A DNA stretch of 64,000 nt from Massilia terrae. GTDB lineage: Bacteria > Pseudomonadota > Gammaproteobacteria > Burkholderiales > Burkholderiaceae_D. Shown here in pieces: positions 8,401-17,735 of this stretch. The translations under genes and the position numbers were made by a program. Location: the NCBI RefSeq assembly GCF_024753145.1, contig NZ_JANUGU010000001.1, forward strand, positions 1,364,001-1,428,000, given 5' to 3'. How positions within the stretch are numbered: the stretch's first letter is position 1; each line of letters starts with the position of its first letter. The notes below the pieces were generated by a model. It made no database searches, had not been told where the DNA came from, and worked only from the letters and a program-made list of their open reading frames with translations.

Positions 8401-9179
8401 GCCCGAAGTATGGCATCGCCGGGCGAAGCCTGCCCGTCGCGCGCGTGCAGCACGCCGAGCGCATTCGGAACCGCCGCGCCGGACGCCGTATTATCGAAGA
8501 TGCACCAGACGCTGCGGCCGGCCGCGCTGTGGGTCGCGATATCGGCCGCGAGGCTTGCGAGGTAGTCGTCCGCGTAGGACGAGTAATACACGCGCGGACT
8601 GCCGTGCATGCGGGCGTAGATGGTCGTCGTGGTGGGCTCGTGCGCGCCCGGCTGGCCCGCCGCCGGATCGGCGATTACCCGCGTAATGCCGGCCTCGCGC
8701 AGCAGGTCGGTCGCGCCGTCTCCGAACCAGCTGGGGTGGCGCGCCTCGCAGGCCAGCATGCAGCTGAAGCGCTCCTGAAGCAGCGCGAAGAAGGCCTCGG
8801 CCACGCGCGTGTCGAAGGCGAGCTTGGGCGGCAGCTGGACCAGCACGCAACCCAGCTTGTGGCCGAGTCCCGCGACGCCGGCGGCGAAACTGTCAAGCAG
8901 CGCGTCGACGTTGCATAGCTTGGCGTCATGAGTGATCGTGCGCGGCAGCTTGACCGAAAAACGGAAGTCGTCCGGCACGCTGGCCGCCCAGCGTTCGTAG
9001 GTCTGCGCCTTGTGCGGGCGGTAGAAGGAAGAATTGATTTCCACCGCCGGGAACACGGCGGCGTAGCGTTGAAGATGCGAGCCCTCGGCGGGGAACTCGC
9101 CGGCGGCCTCTCTCGGGATATTCCAGCCGGCGCAGCCGATCAGGCGCGCACCGCGGCGGGAAGGTACGGCTTGGGTCAT
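8394..9179 (-). CDS. DUF72 (YecE-like) protein
   Basis: 261 residues of the DUF72 family, a TIM-barrel-like fold without an established reaction. Typical motifs are the start GCAGWNIPREAA, the segment EINSSFYRPHKAQTYERWA and FRFSVKLPRTITHD, and a C-terminal IFDNTASGAAVPNAL. It is the first gene of a two-gene minus-strand unit with the Mut7-C protein. Divergent from trxC. Confidence 0.88.
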   Translation of the reverse strand: MTQAVPSRRGARLIGCAGWNIPREAAGEFPAEGSHLQRYAAVFPAVEINSSFYRPHKAQTYERWAASVPDDFRFSVKLPRTITHDAKLCNVDALLDSFAAGVAGLGHKLGCVLVQLPPKLAFDTRVAEAFFALLQERFSCMLACEARHPSWFGDGATDLLREAGITRVIADPAAGQPGAHEPTTTTIYARMHGSPRVYYSSYADDYLASLAADIATHSAAGRSVWCIFDNTASGAAVPNALGVLHARDGQASPGDAILRAW

Positions 9180-9314
9180 CGCTGCTGTCGGTATGTGTCG
9201 CTAAGGAATAGAAAGTTTATCTTTAAGGAAATAAAGCGGGCGCGCGATTCGTTCAGGGCGACCTCTGGACTGGCGCCGTCATACAATGTGCGCAAATCAT
9301 GCTGAGGAGGAATC

Positions 9315-9758
9315 ATGAGCGGGCCCCTGCACATCGTCTGTCCCCATTGCGACGCCGTGAACCGGGTGGCGGCCGAACGTCTCGGCGACCAGCCGGTCTG
9401 CGGCAACTGCTCCAAGGCACTGTTCACGGGGGCGCCGACGGACGTCAGCAGCGAGCGCTTCAACAAGCACATCAGCAGGAACGATATTCCGGTTCTGGTG
9501 GATTTCTGGGCCGCGTGGTGCGGGCCGTGCAAGATGATGGCGCCGTCCTACGCCCAGGCGGCGCAGCGGCTGGAGCCGAGGGTGCGCTTGCTGAAGGTCG
9601 ATACCGAGGCCTCGCAGGACCTGGCGGCGCGCTTCGGGATCCGGAGTATTCCGACGCTGGCCCTGTTTGGCGGCGGGCGCGAGCTGGCGCGGCAGCCTGG
9701 GGCGATGGATGTGGGCAATATCGTCGCCTGGACGCAGCAGGCGATGGCCCGCGCCTGA
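9315..9758 (+). CDS. trxC: thioredoxin 2 (TrxC)
   Basis: 147-residue cytoplasmic disulfide reductase. The N-terminal zinc finger has CPHC and CGNC pairs (residues ~10-35). The thioredoxin domain carries the active site WAAWCGPCK near residue 63 and the cis-proline motif IRSIPTLALF. The zinc finger separates TrxC from TrxA. GAGGAGG precedes the ATG closely. A TACAAT box lies at 9282-9287, but no convincing -35 is present. In E. coli trxC is OxyR-controlled; nothing in this sequence shows that here. Confidence 0.95.
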   Translation: MSGPLHIVCPHCDAVNRVAAERLGDQPVCGNCSKALFTGAPTDVSSERFNKHISRNDIPVLVDFWAAWCGPCKMMAPSYAQAAQRLEPRVRLLKVDTEASQDLAARFGIRSIPTLALFGGGRELARQPGAMDVGNIVAWTQQAMARA

Positions 9759-9828
9759 GGCTTATCGGAAAGCCAACAGCACTGCTACAATGCGCGCGTG
9801 GCCGGGGTGGCCCGGCAAGGGAGCAACC

Positions 9829-10197
9829 ATGACGCAGCAACTCGTTCTGGACCAGGGTCTGGAAGACGCAAAACAGACGGCGCGCCTGCTGTACCTGGCG
9901 CATGGCCTGACATTTTTCTTCTCGCTCGGCATGCTGTCGTTCTTGCCGCTGATCTTCAACTACGTGAAGCGGCCATACACGGAGGGGACGATGGTGTACA
10001 GCCATCACACGTGGATGATCAGGTCGTTCTGGATTTATATCGTGTGGCTGGCGGTGGCGGTGACGCTGATTTTTATAACCTTTGGGCTGGGTATTCCCTT
10101 GGCCTGGCTGATCGGGATTGCGGCGTGGTTGTGGAAGGCGTATCGCTTGATTCGGGGGTTTGTGGACTTAAACAATAATCGTCCGATGCCGGTTTGA
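9829..10197 (+). CDS. DUF4870-like small membrane protein
   Basis: 122 residues with three to four hydrophobic helices. It resembles the DUF4870 (Tic20-like) family of small integral membrane proteins of unknown function. The open frame extends upstream into trxC in another frame, but the ATG at 9829 has a good GGGAG Shine-Dalgarno and gives a compact protein. A TACAAT box at 9786-9791 could be its own -10. The last residues (DLNNNRPMPV) form a polar tail. Confidence 0.75.
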   Translation: MTQQLVLDQGLEDAKQTARLLYLAHGLTFFFSLGMLSFLPLIFNYVKRPYTEGTMVYSHHTWMIRSFWIYIVWLAVAVTLIFITFGLGIPLAWLIGIAAWLWKAYRLIRGFVDLNNNRPMPV

Positions 10198-10212
10198 TCC
10201 CATATGTAGCCC

Positions 10213-10235
10213 GTCCCCGCGGGCTTCGCGGGGAC
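10213..10235. repeat. REP-like palindrome
   Basis: Perfect 9-bp inverted repeat gtccccgcg / cgcggggac around a 5-base loop, in the gap between convergent genes. It is one member of the palindrome family found in several gaps of this window. Confidence 0.7.
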
Positions 10236-10255
10236 GACGGATTACACGGTGGGGG

Positions 10256-11419
10256 TTAAAGCTTACCCAGCGCCTGCTCGATATCGGCGATCAGGTCGTC
10301 GGTATCTTCAAGTCCGATATTGAACCGCACCAGGATGCCCTGGTCCTTCCAGTCGCGCCGCATGGATTGGATCCGGTACGGCATGACGAGGCTGTTCGCC
10401 CCGCCCCAGCTATAACCTAACCCGAACAGCTCCAGCGAATCGACGAAGCGGTCGGTCTGCGCTTCGGTGTACTTCGGATCGAACACCACCGAAAATAAGC
10501 CGCCCGCGCCGGTGAAGTCGCGCTTCCAGAATTCGTGCCCCGGGCAGTCCTCGAAGGCCGGATGCAGCACCCGCGTGATCTCCGACCGCGCCTTCAGCCA
10601 CGCCGCCACCTTGCGCGCGCTCGCGTCGTGGGTCTCGAAACGCAGCTTCATGGTCGGCAGGCCGCGCATCACCAGGTAGGCATCGTCGCCGGACACGCCC
10701 ATCCCCAGGCGCATATGCGCCATCGCGATGCGGTCGTTGAGCGCCTGGTCGCGCGTGATCACCGCGCCCATCAGCACGTCCGAACCGCCGGACTGGTACT
10801 TGGTCAGCGCCTGCATCACGATGTCCACGCCGTGATCGAAGCCGCGCAGCGCCAGGCCAGCCGACCAGGTATTGTCCAGCGCGACCAGCGCGCCGCCGTC
10901 ATGCGCCGCCTTGCAGATCGCCGGCAGGTCCGGCACTTCCATCGACACCGAGCCGGGCGACTCGGTCCACACCAGCTTCGTATTCGGCTGCATCAGCTCC
11001 GCGATGCCGGCGCCGATCATCGGATCGTAGTGGCGCGCGGTGATGCCATAGTCCTGCGACAGCCAGCGCCCCAGTTCGCGGTTGGGGTTGTAGACGTTAT
11101 CGGGCAGGAGCACGTCGTCGCCGCTCTTGAGCAGCCCGAGGTCGATCATCGAGATCGCGGCCAGCCCCGACGGCGCCAGCAGGCAGTATTCACCGCCCTC
11201 GATTTCGGCCAGCCGCGCTTCCAGCGTGAACGTGGTCGGCGTGCCGTGCAGCCCGTAATTGTAGGAGTTCTTGTTCTTCCAGTCGCCGCTGCGCATCGCC
11301 GCCACGTCCTTGAACAGGACCGTGGAGGCGTGGTGGATCGCGCTCGGGAAGGCGTCGAATCCCTGTGGCGCCTTGTAATCGGTGTGGATCAGCTGGGTCT
11401 GCAGGGATTTCTTCGCCAT
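10256..11419 (-). CDS. metC: cystathionine beta-lyase
   Basis: 387 residues, a PLP enzyme of the Cys/Met metabolism family that cleaves cystathionine to homocysteine, ammonia and pyruvate in methionine synthesis. Seen: the substrate/PLP motif SYNYGLHGTPTT, the GLAAIS turn that holds the cofactor phosphate, and the PLP lysine in ALTKYQSGGSDVLMG (Lys near residue 208). It starts 18 bases after the rimO stop on the same strand, so the two are probably one transcript. A related activity (cystathionine gamma-lyase) is less likely, because the sequence matches the MetC rather than the MetB/CGL signature. Confidence 0.9.
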   Translation of the reverse strand: MAKKSLQTQLIHTDYKAPQGFDAFPSAIHHASTVLFKDVAAMRSGDWKNKNSYNYGLHGTPTTFTLEARLAEIEGGEYCLLAPSGLAAISMIDLGLLKSGDDVLLPDNVYNPNRELGRWLSQDYGITARHYDPMIGAGIAELMQPNTKLVWTESPGSVSMEVPDLPAICKAAHDGGALVALDNTWSAGLALRGFDHGVDIVMQALTKYQSGGSDVLMGAVITRDQALNDRIAMAHMRLGMGVSGDDAYLVMRGLPTMKLRFETHDASARKVAAWLKARSEITRVLHPAFEDCPGHEFWKRDFTGAGGLFSVVFDPKYTEAQTDRFVDSLELFGLGYSWGGANSLVMPYRIQSMRRDWKDQGILVRFNIGLEDTDDLIADIEQALGKL

Positions 11420-11437
11420 TGTTCGCTCCCGGAGGTT

Positions 11438-12892
11438 TTATGCCACCGTGGCCCACAGGTCGTGGGCGTCGGCCTTGGTGACGATCACGTCGATGAATTC
11501 TCCCACCACCGGCTTCTGCTTGCCCGGCGCGAGCGCGCGCTTGATGTGCACGACGCCGTCGATCTCCGGCGCGTCCGCGGCCGAGCGGCCCAGCGCTTCA
11601 CGCGCGCCGACTTCATCCACCAGCACGCGCAGCGTCTTGCCGACCTTGGCCTCTAGGCGCTTGGCCGAGATCTCTTCCTGCAGCAGCATCACGCGGGCGC
11701 GGCGCTCTTCGCGGACCTCTTCCGGCACCGGGTTGGCCAGCTCGTTCGCGGACGCGCCTTCCACCGGCGAGTAGGCGAAGCAGCCGAGACGGTCGATCTG
11801 CGCTTCCTTCAGGAAGTCCAGCAGGTACTCGAACTCGTCTTCGGTCTCGCCGGGGAAGCCGGCGATGAAGGTCGAGCGGATCGTCAGGTCCGGATTCATC
11901 TTGCGCCATGCCAGGATGCGGTCGAGGTTCTTCTCGCCGCTGGCCGGGCGTTTCATGCGCTTGAGGACTTCCGGGTGCGCGTGCTGCAGCGGGATGTCGA
12001 GGTAAGGCAGCACATGGCCGTCGCCCATCAGCGGGATCACCTGGTCGACGTGGGGATACGGGTAGACATAGTGCAGGCGCACCCAGGCGCCGTATTGCTT
12101 CGCCAGCTGGCCAAGCGCTTCGACCAGCTGCGTCATGTGGGTCTTGACCGGGCGGCCGTTCCAGAAGCCGGTACGGAACTTGACGTCGACGCCGTAGGCG
12201 CTGGTGTCCTGCGAGATCACCAGCAGTTCCTTGACGCCGGCCTTGAACAGGTTCTCGGCTTCGACCATCAGGTCGCCAATCGGGCGCGACACGAGGTCGC
12301 CGCGCATCGACGGGATGATGCAGAAGCTGCAGCGGTGGTTGCAGCCTTCTGAAATCTTCAGGTAGGCGTAGTGCTTCGGGGTGAGCTTGATGCCGTGGTC
12401 GGGCACCAGGTCGAGGAAGGGGTCGTGCGGCTTCGGCAGGTGCGTATGCACGCTGTCCATCACTTCGGCCACCGCGTGCGGGCCGGTCACGGCCAGCACC
12501 TTCGGGTGCACCTTGGTGATGATGTCCTGGCCCGACGCATCCTTCTTCGCGCCAAGGCAGCCGGTGACGATCACCTTGCCGTTTTCAGCCAGCGCCTCGC
12601 CGATCGCGTCCAGCGACTCCTGCACCGCGGCGTCGATGAAGCCGCAGGTGTTGACGATCACGAGGTCGGCGCCGTCGTAGGACTTGGCGGTCTCGTAGCC
12701 TTCGGCGCGCAGCTGGGTGAGGATCTGCTCGGAGTCGACCAGCGCCTTCGGGCAGCCAAGCGACACGAAGCCGACTTTCGGCGCGGCGCCGGTGGCGGAC
12801 GCGGAGGCCGGAGGGATCACGATGCCGGCATCGGCCGGGGCGCTGGCGGCGGTGCTGGTGGCGGGAGCGGGGTTGCGGCGGAGTTCAGGCAT
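11438..12892 (-). CDS. rimO: ribosomal protein S12 methylthiotransferase RimO
   Basis: 484-residue radical-SAM enzyme that methylthiolates an aspartate of ribosomal protein S12. The N-terminal domain binds one 4Fe-4S cluster through Cys in [18 protein letters not shown] and VTGCLGAK. The radical-SAM CxxxCxxC motif is [15 protein letters not shown] domain closes the C-terminus ([14 protein letters not shown]). It carries a ~38-residue Ala/Pro-rich extension before the first conserved motif, longer than in E. coli. A downstream start is possible, but no better Met is present. Confidence 0.95.
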   Translation of the reverse strand: MPELRRNPAPATSTAASAPADAGIVIPPASASATGAAPKVGFVSLGCPKALVDSEQILTQLRAEGYETAKSYDGADLVIVNTCGFIDAAVQESLDAIGEALAENGKVIVTGCLGAKKDASGQDIITKVHPKVLAVTGPHAVAEVMDSVHTHLPKPHDPFLDLVPDHGIKLTPKHYAYLKISEGCNHRCSFCIIPSMRGDLVSRPIGDLMVEAENLFKAGVKELLVISQDTSAYGVDVKFRTGFWNGRPVKTHMTQLVEALGQLAKQYGAWVRLHYVYPYPHVDQVIPLMGDGHVLPYLDIPLQHAHPEVLKRMKRPASGEKNLDRILAWRKMNPDLTIRSTFIAGFPGETEDEFEYLLDFLKEAQIDRLGCFAYSPVEGASANELANPVPEEVREERRARVMLLQEEISAKRLEAKVGKTLRVLVDEVGAREALGRSAADAPEIDGVVHIKRALAPGKQKPVVGEFIDVIVTKADAHDLWATVA

Positions 12893-13002
12893 GGCGGAAT
12901 GCGGCGAAAAATCAGGGCAATCCGCGATTGTACAGGAAGCGGGGGTTCAGGTCGAAGCTGCCTTTAGTCGGCACCGGCTCTTTCCACCACCGCAAAAAAG
13001 TC

Positions 13003-13078
13003 ATCCCGGCGAAGGCCGGGATCCATAGACAGCCCGCTAATTCGCAAGCTCAGCATGGATCCCGGCTTGCGCCGGGAT
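13003..13078. repeat. paired REP-like palindromes (BIME-like unit)
   Basis: Two palindromes in mirror arrangement: atcccggc-gaag-gccgggat (13003-13022) and atcccggc-ttgc-gccgggat (13059-13078). They are separated by a 36-base spacer containing CATAGAC and GCTCAGCATGG. The same architecture occurs at 21138-21215. Confidence 0.8.
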
Positions 13079-13100
13079 GACGGTTTTAAATGTATTGGTA

Positions 13101-13661
13101 CTACTTTTTCTCGTTGTTATTCGTCCCCGGCCCAAACGGAAAAACACCAAACATCGCCTTGCTCTGGTTATTCATCTGCTCCTGCATTTGCAAGAACAGG
13201 TTTTTGCTCTGGTCGATGTAATTGTTCATCATCCCCTGCATCATGGGCCCCTGCACATTCATGAACTGGGTCCACATCTCCGGGCTGAAGGCTTTGCCAT
13301 CGCCAAACGCACCAGCCGCGCTGGTGAATTTGTTCTGGATGTCGGTGAAGGCTTGTACGTTCTTTTCCAGGTACGAGCCCATCATGCCCTGCATCGCATG
13401 GCCGTAATAACGGATGATTTGCGCCAGCACCGAACTGGAAAACATCGGCGCGCCGTTCGCTTCCTCTTCCAGAATAATCTGGAGCAGGATGCTGCGGGTC
13501 AGGTCTTCATTCGTCTTGGCGTCGACCACGGTGAATTCCTCGGCATCCAGCACGAGCTGCTTCACGTCGGTCAGGGTGATGTAGGAGCTGGTCTGGGTGT
13601 CGTACAGGCGACGGTTCGGGTATTTCTTGATCAGGCGTTCCGCACTCTTCTTACTGCTCAT
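13101..13661 (-). CDS. phaR: polyhydroxyalkanoate synthesis regulator PhaR
   Basis: 186-residue PHA-responsive repressor that binds both DNA and PHA granules. The N-terminal PhaR DNA-binding domain has the hallmark LIKKYPNRRLYDTQTSSYITL. The following PHB-accumulation regulatory domains contain ITRSILLQIILEE-type segments and a Met/Gln-rich tail (MQGMM, MQEQMNNQ) suited to granule contact. The frame extends 51 codons upstream, but the ATG at 13661 gives the conserved start MSSKKSAERLIKKYPN. It lies 197 bases downstream of phaC on the same strand. Confidence 0.95.
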   Translation of the reverse strand: MSSKKSAERLIKKYPNRRLYDTQTSSYITLTDVKQLVLDAEEFTVVDAKTNEDLTRSILLQIILEEEANGAPMFSSSVLAQIIRYYGHAMQGMMGSYLEKNVQAFTDIQNKFTSAAGAFGDGKAFSPEMWTQFMNVQGPMMQGMMNNYIDQSKNLFLQMQEQMNNQSKAMFGVFPFGPGTNNNEKK

Positions 13662-13837
13662 CTCAGTTCCATATGCAGCGCCGTAGCGCGATGAATGATT
13701 GCAAAAATGCCGACACCGGCCGCGCTGACTTGACAACGTTTGTTGCCACGAGGGACGGCCAAAACTGAAAAATACCACGTTGCGACCGCAGGTGCAGCAA
13801 ATAATTTCAGGCAACTCAGTTACAAGTTTGTCATTTA

Positions 13838-13854
13838 TGCACCATTATGGTGCA
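13838..13854. promoter_or_regulatory. perfect palindrome in the phaC-phaR gap, possible operator
   Basis: TGCACCAT-T-ATGGTGCA is an 8+1+8 perfect palindrome lying 4 bases after the phaC stop and ~180 bases upstream of phaR. It has no T-tract, so it is not a standard terminator. It could be an operator, for example for PhaR autoregulation, or part of an mRNA hairpin. No experiment supports either. Confidence 0.4.
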
Positions 13855-13858
13855 ACAC

Positions 13859-15607
13859 CTATTCTGCGCGAATCTTCACATAGCGGCCCGGCGCAGCCTC
13901 GATGGCTTGATAGGTTTCGTTGCCCGCCGACACAGGCGCTGGCACTTCCTCGCCGCCGTGCTGGGCCAGGAAGGCGTCCCACTCCGGCCACCAGCTGCCT
14001 TTGTGCTCGCTCGCGCCCGCCATCCAGTCCGCTGCGGTCTTCGGGCGGGTCTTGCCGTTCTTGTCGTTGGTCCAGTAGCTGCGCTTGTTCTTGGACGCCG
14101 GATTGATGACGCCGGCGATGTGTCCGGACGCGCCCAGCACGAAGCGGTTGGCCTTGGCGTTCTTCGGATTCAGCAGGCTCATCGATGCGAACGCGGCTTC
14201 CCACGGGACGATATGGTCTTCCTTCGAGCCATAGATGAACACCGGCGCGGCGATCTTGCCGAGGTCAACTTGCGTGCCGGCGACTGTCAGCCGGTTCGGC
14301 TCGCGCAGCTTGTTTTCCAGATAGGTATTACGCAGATACCAGCAGAACATCGGCCCCGGCAGATTGGTGCTGTCGGCGTTCCAGTAAAGCAAGTCGAAGG
14401 CCGGCGGTTCCTTGCCCTTCAGGTAATTCTGCTGCACATAATTCCAGACCAGGTCGTTCGGCCGCAGCGACGCGAAGGTGGTCGCCAGGTCGCGTCCCGG
14501 CATCAGCCCGCCGTTGCTGAACTGCTGTTCCCGGATCGCCACCTGGGCGTCATCGACGAACACTTCCAGCACGCCGGTATCGCTGAAATCGAGCAGCGTC
14601 GTCAGCAAGCTCAGGCTGGCCGCAGGCTGTTCACCGCGTGCCGCCAGCACCGCCAGCGCGGTCGACACAATGGTGCCGCCGACGCAGAAGCCGAACATAT
14701 TGAGCTTGTCCTGCCCGCTGATGGCCCGCGTGACCTCGATCGCCTTGATCGCGCCCTTCTCCACGTAGTCGTCCCAGGTCACATGGCTCAGTGCATTGTC
14801 GGGATTGCGCCACGAGACCATGAATACGGTGTTGCCTTGCTCCACGACGTATTTGACCAGCGAATTTTCCGGCTGCAAATCGAGGATGTAGAACTTGTTG
14901 ATGCACGGAGGAACCATCAGCAGCGGCACCGCGCGCACCTTCTCGGTTTTCGGCGTGTACTGGATCAGCTGGAACAAGTCATTTTCGAAGACCACTTGCC
15001 CCGGCGTGGTGGCGACATTGCGGCCGACATCGAATGCCGATTCGTCCGATTGCGAAATGCGTCCTTTTTGCAGGTCGTTCAGCATATTCGCCAGACCTTT
15101 GGTCAGGCTTTCGCCATTGGTCTCGACCATTTGTTTTTGCGCTTCCGGATTGGTCGCCAAAAAATTCGCGGGCGACATCGCATCGACCATTTGCTGGACC
15201 GCGAATCGGATTTTCTGCTTGTCGCGCGGCTGGGCTTCGACAGCCTCGGCCAGCGCCGTCATGAATTCCGAATTGAGCAGATACGATGCGGCCGAAAATG
15301 CCGATACCGGGCTCGCCGCCCACTCCGGCGCGGAAAAGCGGCGGTCCTTCAGCTCCGGCGTTTTCGCCTGCATGAAATCCTGCCACAGCCGCGTCGCCTT
15401 CTGCAGGTAATCGGCGCGGATCTCCTCCAGCTTCGACGGCGCAATACCGGCGCCAAAATCCTTGAGCAGCGGCGCCAGCGGATTGGCCGCCTGCCCGTTC
15501 AATTCTGGCACTTTCATCCACTGCTGCCAGGCACCGGGATCGGCAAACTGCGACATCCACGTGGAGGCAAAAGCCTGGGGATCGGGCATTTTCATATCAG
15601 CATCCAT
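13859..15607 (-). CDS. phaC: class I poly(3-hydroxyalkanoate) synthase PhaC
   Basis: 582 residues. Polymerises 3-hydroxyacyl-CoA into PHA at the granule surface. The catalytic triad is visible: Cys in the lipase-like box FGFCVGGTIV (near residue 308), Asp in GSKEDHIVPW and His in ASGHIAGVINP. The N-terminal region (FASTWMSQFADP...) is typical of class I synthases, and the length matches that class. The start is uncertain: MDADMKMPDP has no clear Shine-Dalgarno, and the Met at codon 5 is an alternative. The divergent small gene begins only 33 bases away. Confidence 0.95.
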   Translation of the reverse strand: MDADMKMPDPQAFASTWMSQFADPGAWQQWMKVPELNGQAANPLAPLLKDFGAGIAPSKLEEIRADYLQKATRLWQDFMQAKTPELKDRRFSAPEWAASPVSAFSAASYLLNSEFMTALAEAVEAQPRDKQKIRFAVQQMVDAMSPANFLATNPEAQKQMVETNGESLTKGLANMLNDLQKGRISQSDESAFDVGRNVATTPGQVVFENDLFQLIQYTPKTEKVRAVPLLMVPPCINKFYILDLQPENSLVKYVVEQGNTVFMVSWRNPDNALSHVTWDDYVEKGAIKAIEVTRAISGQDKLNMFGFCVGGTIVSTALAVLAARGEQPAASLSLLTTLLDFSDTGVLEVFVDDAQVAIREQQFSNGGLMPGRDLATTFASLRPNDLVWNYVQQNYLKGKEPPAFDLLYWNADSTNLPGPMFCWYLRNTYLENKLREPNRLTVAGTQVDLGKIAAPVFIYGSKEDHIVPWEAAFASMSLLNPKNAKANRFVLGASGHIAGVINPASKNKRSYWTNDKNGKTRPKTAADWMAGASEHKGSWWPEWDAFLAQHGGEEVPAPVSAGNETYQAIEAAPGRYVKIRAE

Positions 15608-15640
15608 TGTTTAGAATCGGGTTATTAGCCAAGGAAAACC

Positions 15641-15853
15641 ATGTGGATCATTGCCATCGGATGGATTTACGTCGTCGCCCTGATGGCGGCGACCGAGTCG
15701 ACCGTCATTGCAGGGATTATGACTTTTTTCGGCTATTGCGTGTTACCGATGTCCCTGCTTTTTTACCTCACCGGAGGAAAAAAGCGGCGCGCGCGACGTC
15801 AGGCGCAGGCTGCCGCGCACAAGGACAAGGATGACGCCGCCCCGGAAGACTAG
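15641..15853 (+). CDS. small membrane protein of unknown function
   Basis: 70 residues: two hydrophobic helices (residues ~3-25 and ~27-44) and a Lys/Arg/Ala-rich then acidic cytoplasmic tail. AAGGA precedes the ATG at 15641. It diverges from phaC with only 33 bases between start codons, so the promoters must overlap the coding regions. No family name recognised. Confidence 0.65.
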   Translation: MWIIAIGWIYVVALMAATESTVIAGIMTFFGYCVLPMSLLFYLTGGKKRRARRQAQAAAHKDKDDAAPED

Positions 15854-15878
15854 ACAGTATTGATGACGTGGGCGTGAA

Positions 15879-16655
15879 TTACTTGATCCAGATCAAGCTA
15901 GCCTGACGCCCGGTCACGTGGTCGCGCCGATACGAATAGAAGTGTTCGACCTCGGTGGCGGTGCAGCGCTCGCCGCCATGCACGCGGGTCACGCCGTCGC
16001 GCGCCAGCAGGCAGCGTGCGAGCGCGTACATATCGGCCAGGTATTTGCCGGGACTGCCGGCGATGGGCGCAAAGCGCGGCGCCACCTCGTCCAGCGGCAG
16101 GTGTGCGAGGAAGCTGTCGAACACGTCCTGTCCGACCTCGAACTTCGCGGGACCGATCGCGGGGCCCATCCATGCGGTGATCTCCCTTGCCCCGCGCGCG
16201 CGCATCTCAGCGATCGTCGCGCCAAGCACGCCGCCGGAAAGACTGCGCCAGCCCGCATGCGCCGCGCCGACCACCTTGCCGTCGAGGTCCGCGAACAGCA
16301 CCGGCAGGCAGTCCGCAGTGAGGATCGCGCACACCACGCCCGACGCATCGGACACGCTGGCATCGCCCACGCGCACCGGCTGGTCCGGCCCGACCGTGGC
16401 CGCGTCGACCACGTCGATGCCATGCACCTGCGAGATCCACGCGGGACGGCCCGGCAGCAGCGTGCGCAGCGCGTCGCGATTGGCCTGCGCGGCTTGCGGA
16501 TCGTCGCCGCAATGCAGGCCGAGGTTGAAGCCGCCGCCACCAGTGCCATCGTCGTACGCCCCGGTGCTGGCGCCGCCGCGGCGCGTGGTCGCCAGCGCAC
16601 CTACCGACGACGGCAAGTCCGGCCACGCCGGATGAATGATCGAGGATGCGTCCAT
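15879..16655 (-). CDS. pgeF: peptidoglycan editing factor PgeF (YfiH, multicopper polyphenol oxidase family)
   Basis: 258 residues of the YfiH/DUF152 family, which removes wrongly incorporated amino acids from muropeptides and has purine-nucleoside phosphorylase relatives. The zinc ligands appear in SQVHGIDVVD, LTADCLPVLF and GAAHAGWRSL. The ATG at 16655 overlaps the rluD stop (TGATG, one shared base), so it is translationally coupled. The gene pair rluD-pgeF is conserved in proteobacteria. Confidence 0.93.
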   Translation of the reverse strand: MDASSIIHPAWPDLPSSVGALATTRRGGASTGAYDDGTGGGGFNLGLHCGDDPQAAQANRDALRTLLPGRPAWISQVHGIDVVDAATVGPDQPVRVGDASVSDASGVVCAILTADCLPVLFADLDGKVVGAAHAGWRSLSGGVLGATIAEMRARGAREITAWMGPAIGPAKFEVGQDVFDSFLAHLPLDEVAPRFAPIAGSPGKYLADMYALARCLLARDGVTRVHGGERCTATEVEHFYSYRRDHVTGRQASLIWIK

Positions 16656-17686
16656 CAAACCGCTTCGGGCTGCTCGATGCCGGCGCTCTCCAGCAGCTCG
16701 GCGAAATCGGCCGCCAGCGGGATCACCCACTCGCAGTGCTCGCCGGTGGACGGATGCGTGAGGCCGAGACGGCGCGCATGCAGCGCCTGGCGGTGAAAGG
16801 CCGGCGCCAGGTGCGTCTTGCCGTACACCGCATCGCCGACCAGGCCGAAGCCGATCGACTGCATGTGCACGCGGATCTGGTGCGTGCGGCCAGTCTCGAG
16901 GCGGCACTGGACCAGGCTCACCGGGCGGCGATCCAGCGCGCCGCTGGCGAGGCGTTCGTAATGGGTGATCGCCGGCTTGGCATTCAGGCTGGTGGAAACG
17001 GCCATCTTCACGCGCTCGCGCGGATGGCGGCCCATCGGCGAATCGATGGTGGCCGACAGGTGCGGCGTGCCCCACACCAGCGCCAGGTATTCGCGCTTGA
17101 CGGTGCGCGCCTGCAGCTGGCGCACCAGGTCGGTCTGCGCGGCGAGCGTCTTCCCGACCACCATCAGGCCGCTGGTGTCCTTGTCGAGGCGGTGCACGAT
17201 GCCGGCGCGCGGCACGTTGGCCAGCTGCGGCCAGCGGTGCAGCAGGCCGTTGAGCATGGTGCCGGACCAGTTGCCCGCGCCCGGGTGCACCACCAGCCCG
17301 GCGGGCTTGTTGATGACCAGGATGTCGTCGTCCTCGTGCACGATGTCCAGCTCGATCGGCTCCGGCGTGTAGGCCGTATCCTCGGGCGCGGCCTGCGGCT
17401 CGATGGTCACCGTTTCGTCGCCGTACGCGGTATCCTTGCCGCGCGCCGGCTTGCCATCCACCTTGACGTGGCCGCCCTCGAACCACAGCTGGATGCGGCT
17501 GCGCGAGAATTGCGGCACCATGGAGGCGACGACCTTGTCCAGGCGCTGCCCGCACACGGCCGGCGAAAGCTCAAGCGTGATCGGCGACAGGTCGGTGCCT
17601 GCCGGGGCAAAATCGGTAACGATCTCATCGTCGAAATCGGGGTCGATGGGTAAATCCGCCGAATTCGGCGCTACATTTGATATCAC
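16655..17686 (-). CDS. rluD: 23S rRNA pseudouridine(1911/1915/1917) synthase RluD
   Basis: 343 residues. An N-terminal S4-like RNA-binding domain (QFSRSRIQLWFEGGHVKVDG) precedes the RluA-family catalytic domain. The catalytic motif HRLDKDTSGLMVV holds the aspartate. Start codon is GTG at 17686. It is divergent from bamD with 49 bases between starts, and followed by pgeF: the same neighbourhood as in E. coli. Confidence 0.93.
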   Translation of the reverse strand: MISNVAPNSADLPIDPDFDDEIVTDFAPAGTDLSPITLELSPAVCGQRLDKVVASMVPQFSRSRIQLWFEGGHVKVDGKPARGKDTAYGDETVTIEPQAAPEDTAYTPEPIELDIVHEDDDILVINKPAGLVVHPGAGNWSGTMLNGLLHRWPQLANVPRAGIVHRLDKDTSGLMVVGKTLAAQTDLVRQLQARTVKREYLALVWGTPHLSATIDSPMGRHPRERVKMAVSTSLNAKPAITHYERLASGALDRRPVSLVQCRLETGRTHQIRVHMQSIGFGLVGDAVYGKTHLAPAFHRQALHARRLGLTHPSTGEHCEWVIPLAADFAELLESAGIEQPEAV

Positions 17687-17708
17687 GTGAGTCTCACTCG
17701 GCTATAAT
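17677..17708 (+). promoter_or_regulatory. possible bamD promoter
   Basis: A perfect TATAAT at 17703-17708 lies 27 bases before the bamD ATG. The nearest -35-like hexamer, TTGATA (17677-17682), is 20 bases upstream, longer than ideal, and overlaps the rluD start codon region. Confidence 0.45.
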
Positions 17709-17735
17709 CAGCCGTTCCTTGTATCGGTAATTCTT

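Noticed and set aside
13768..13800. PhaR-like CTGC-N3-GCAG operator in the phaC-phaR gap
   Set aside because: Only scattered GCAG/TGC pieces are present; the spacing does not match.
13847..15628. Plus-strand open frame opposite phaC
   Set aside because: Antisense shadow; PhaC on the minus strand has a complete catalytic triad.
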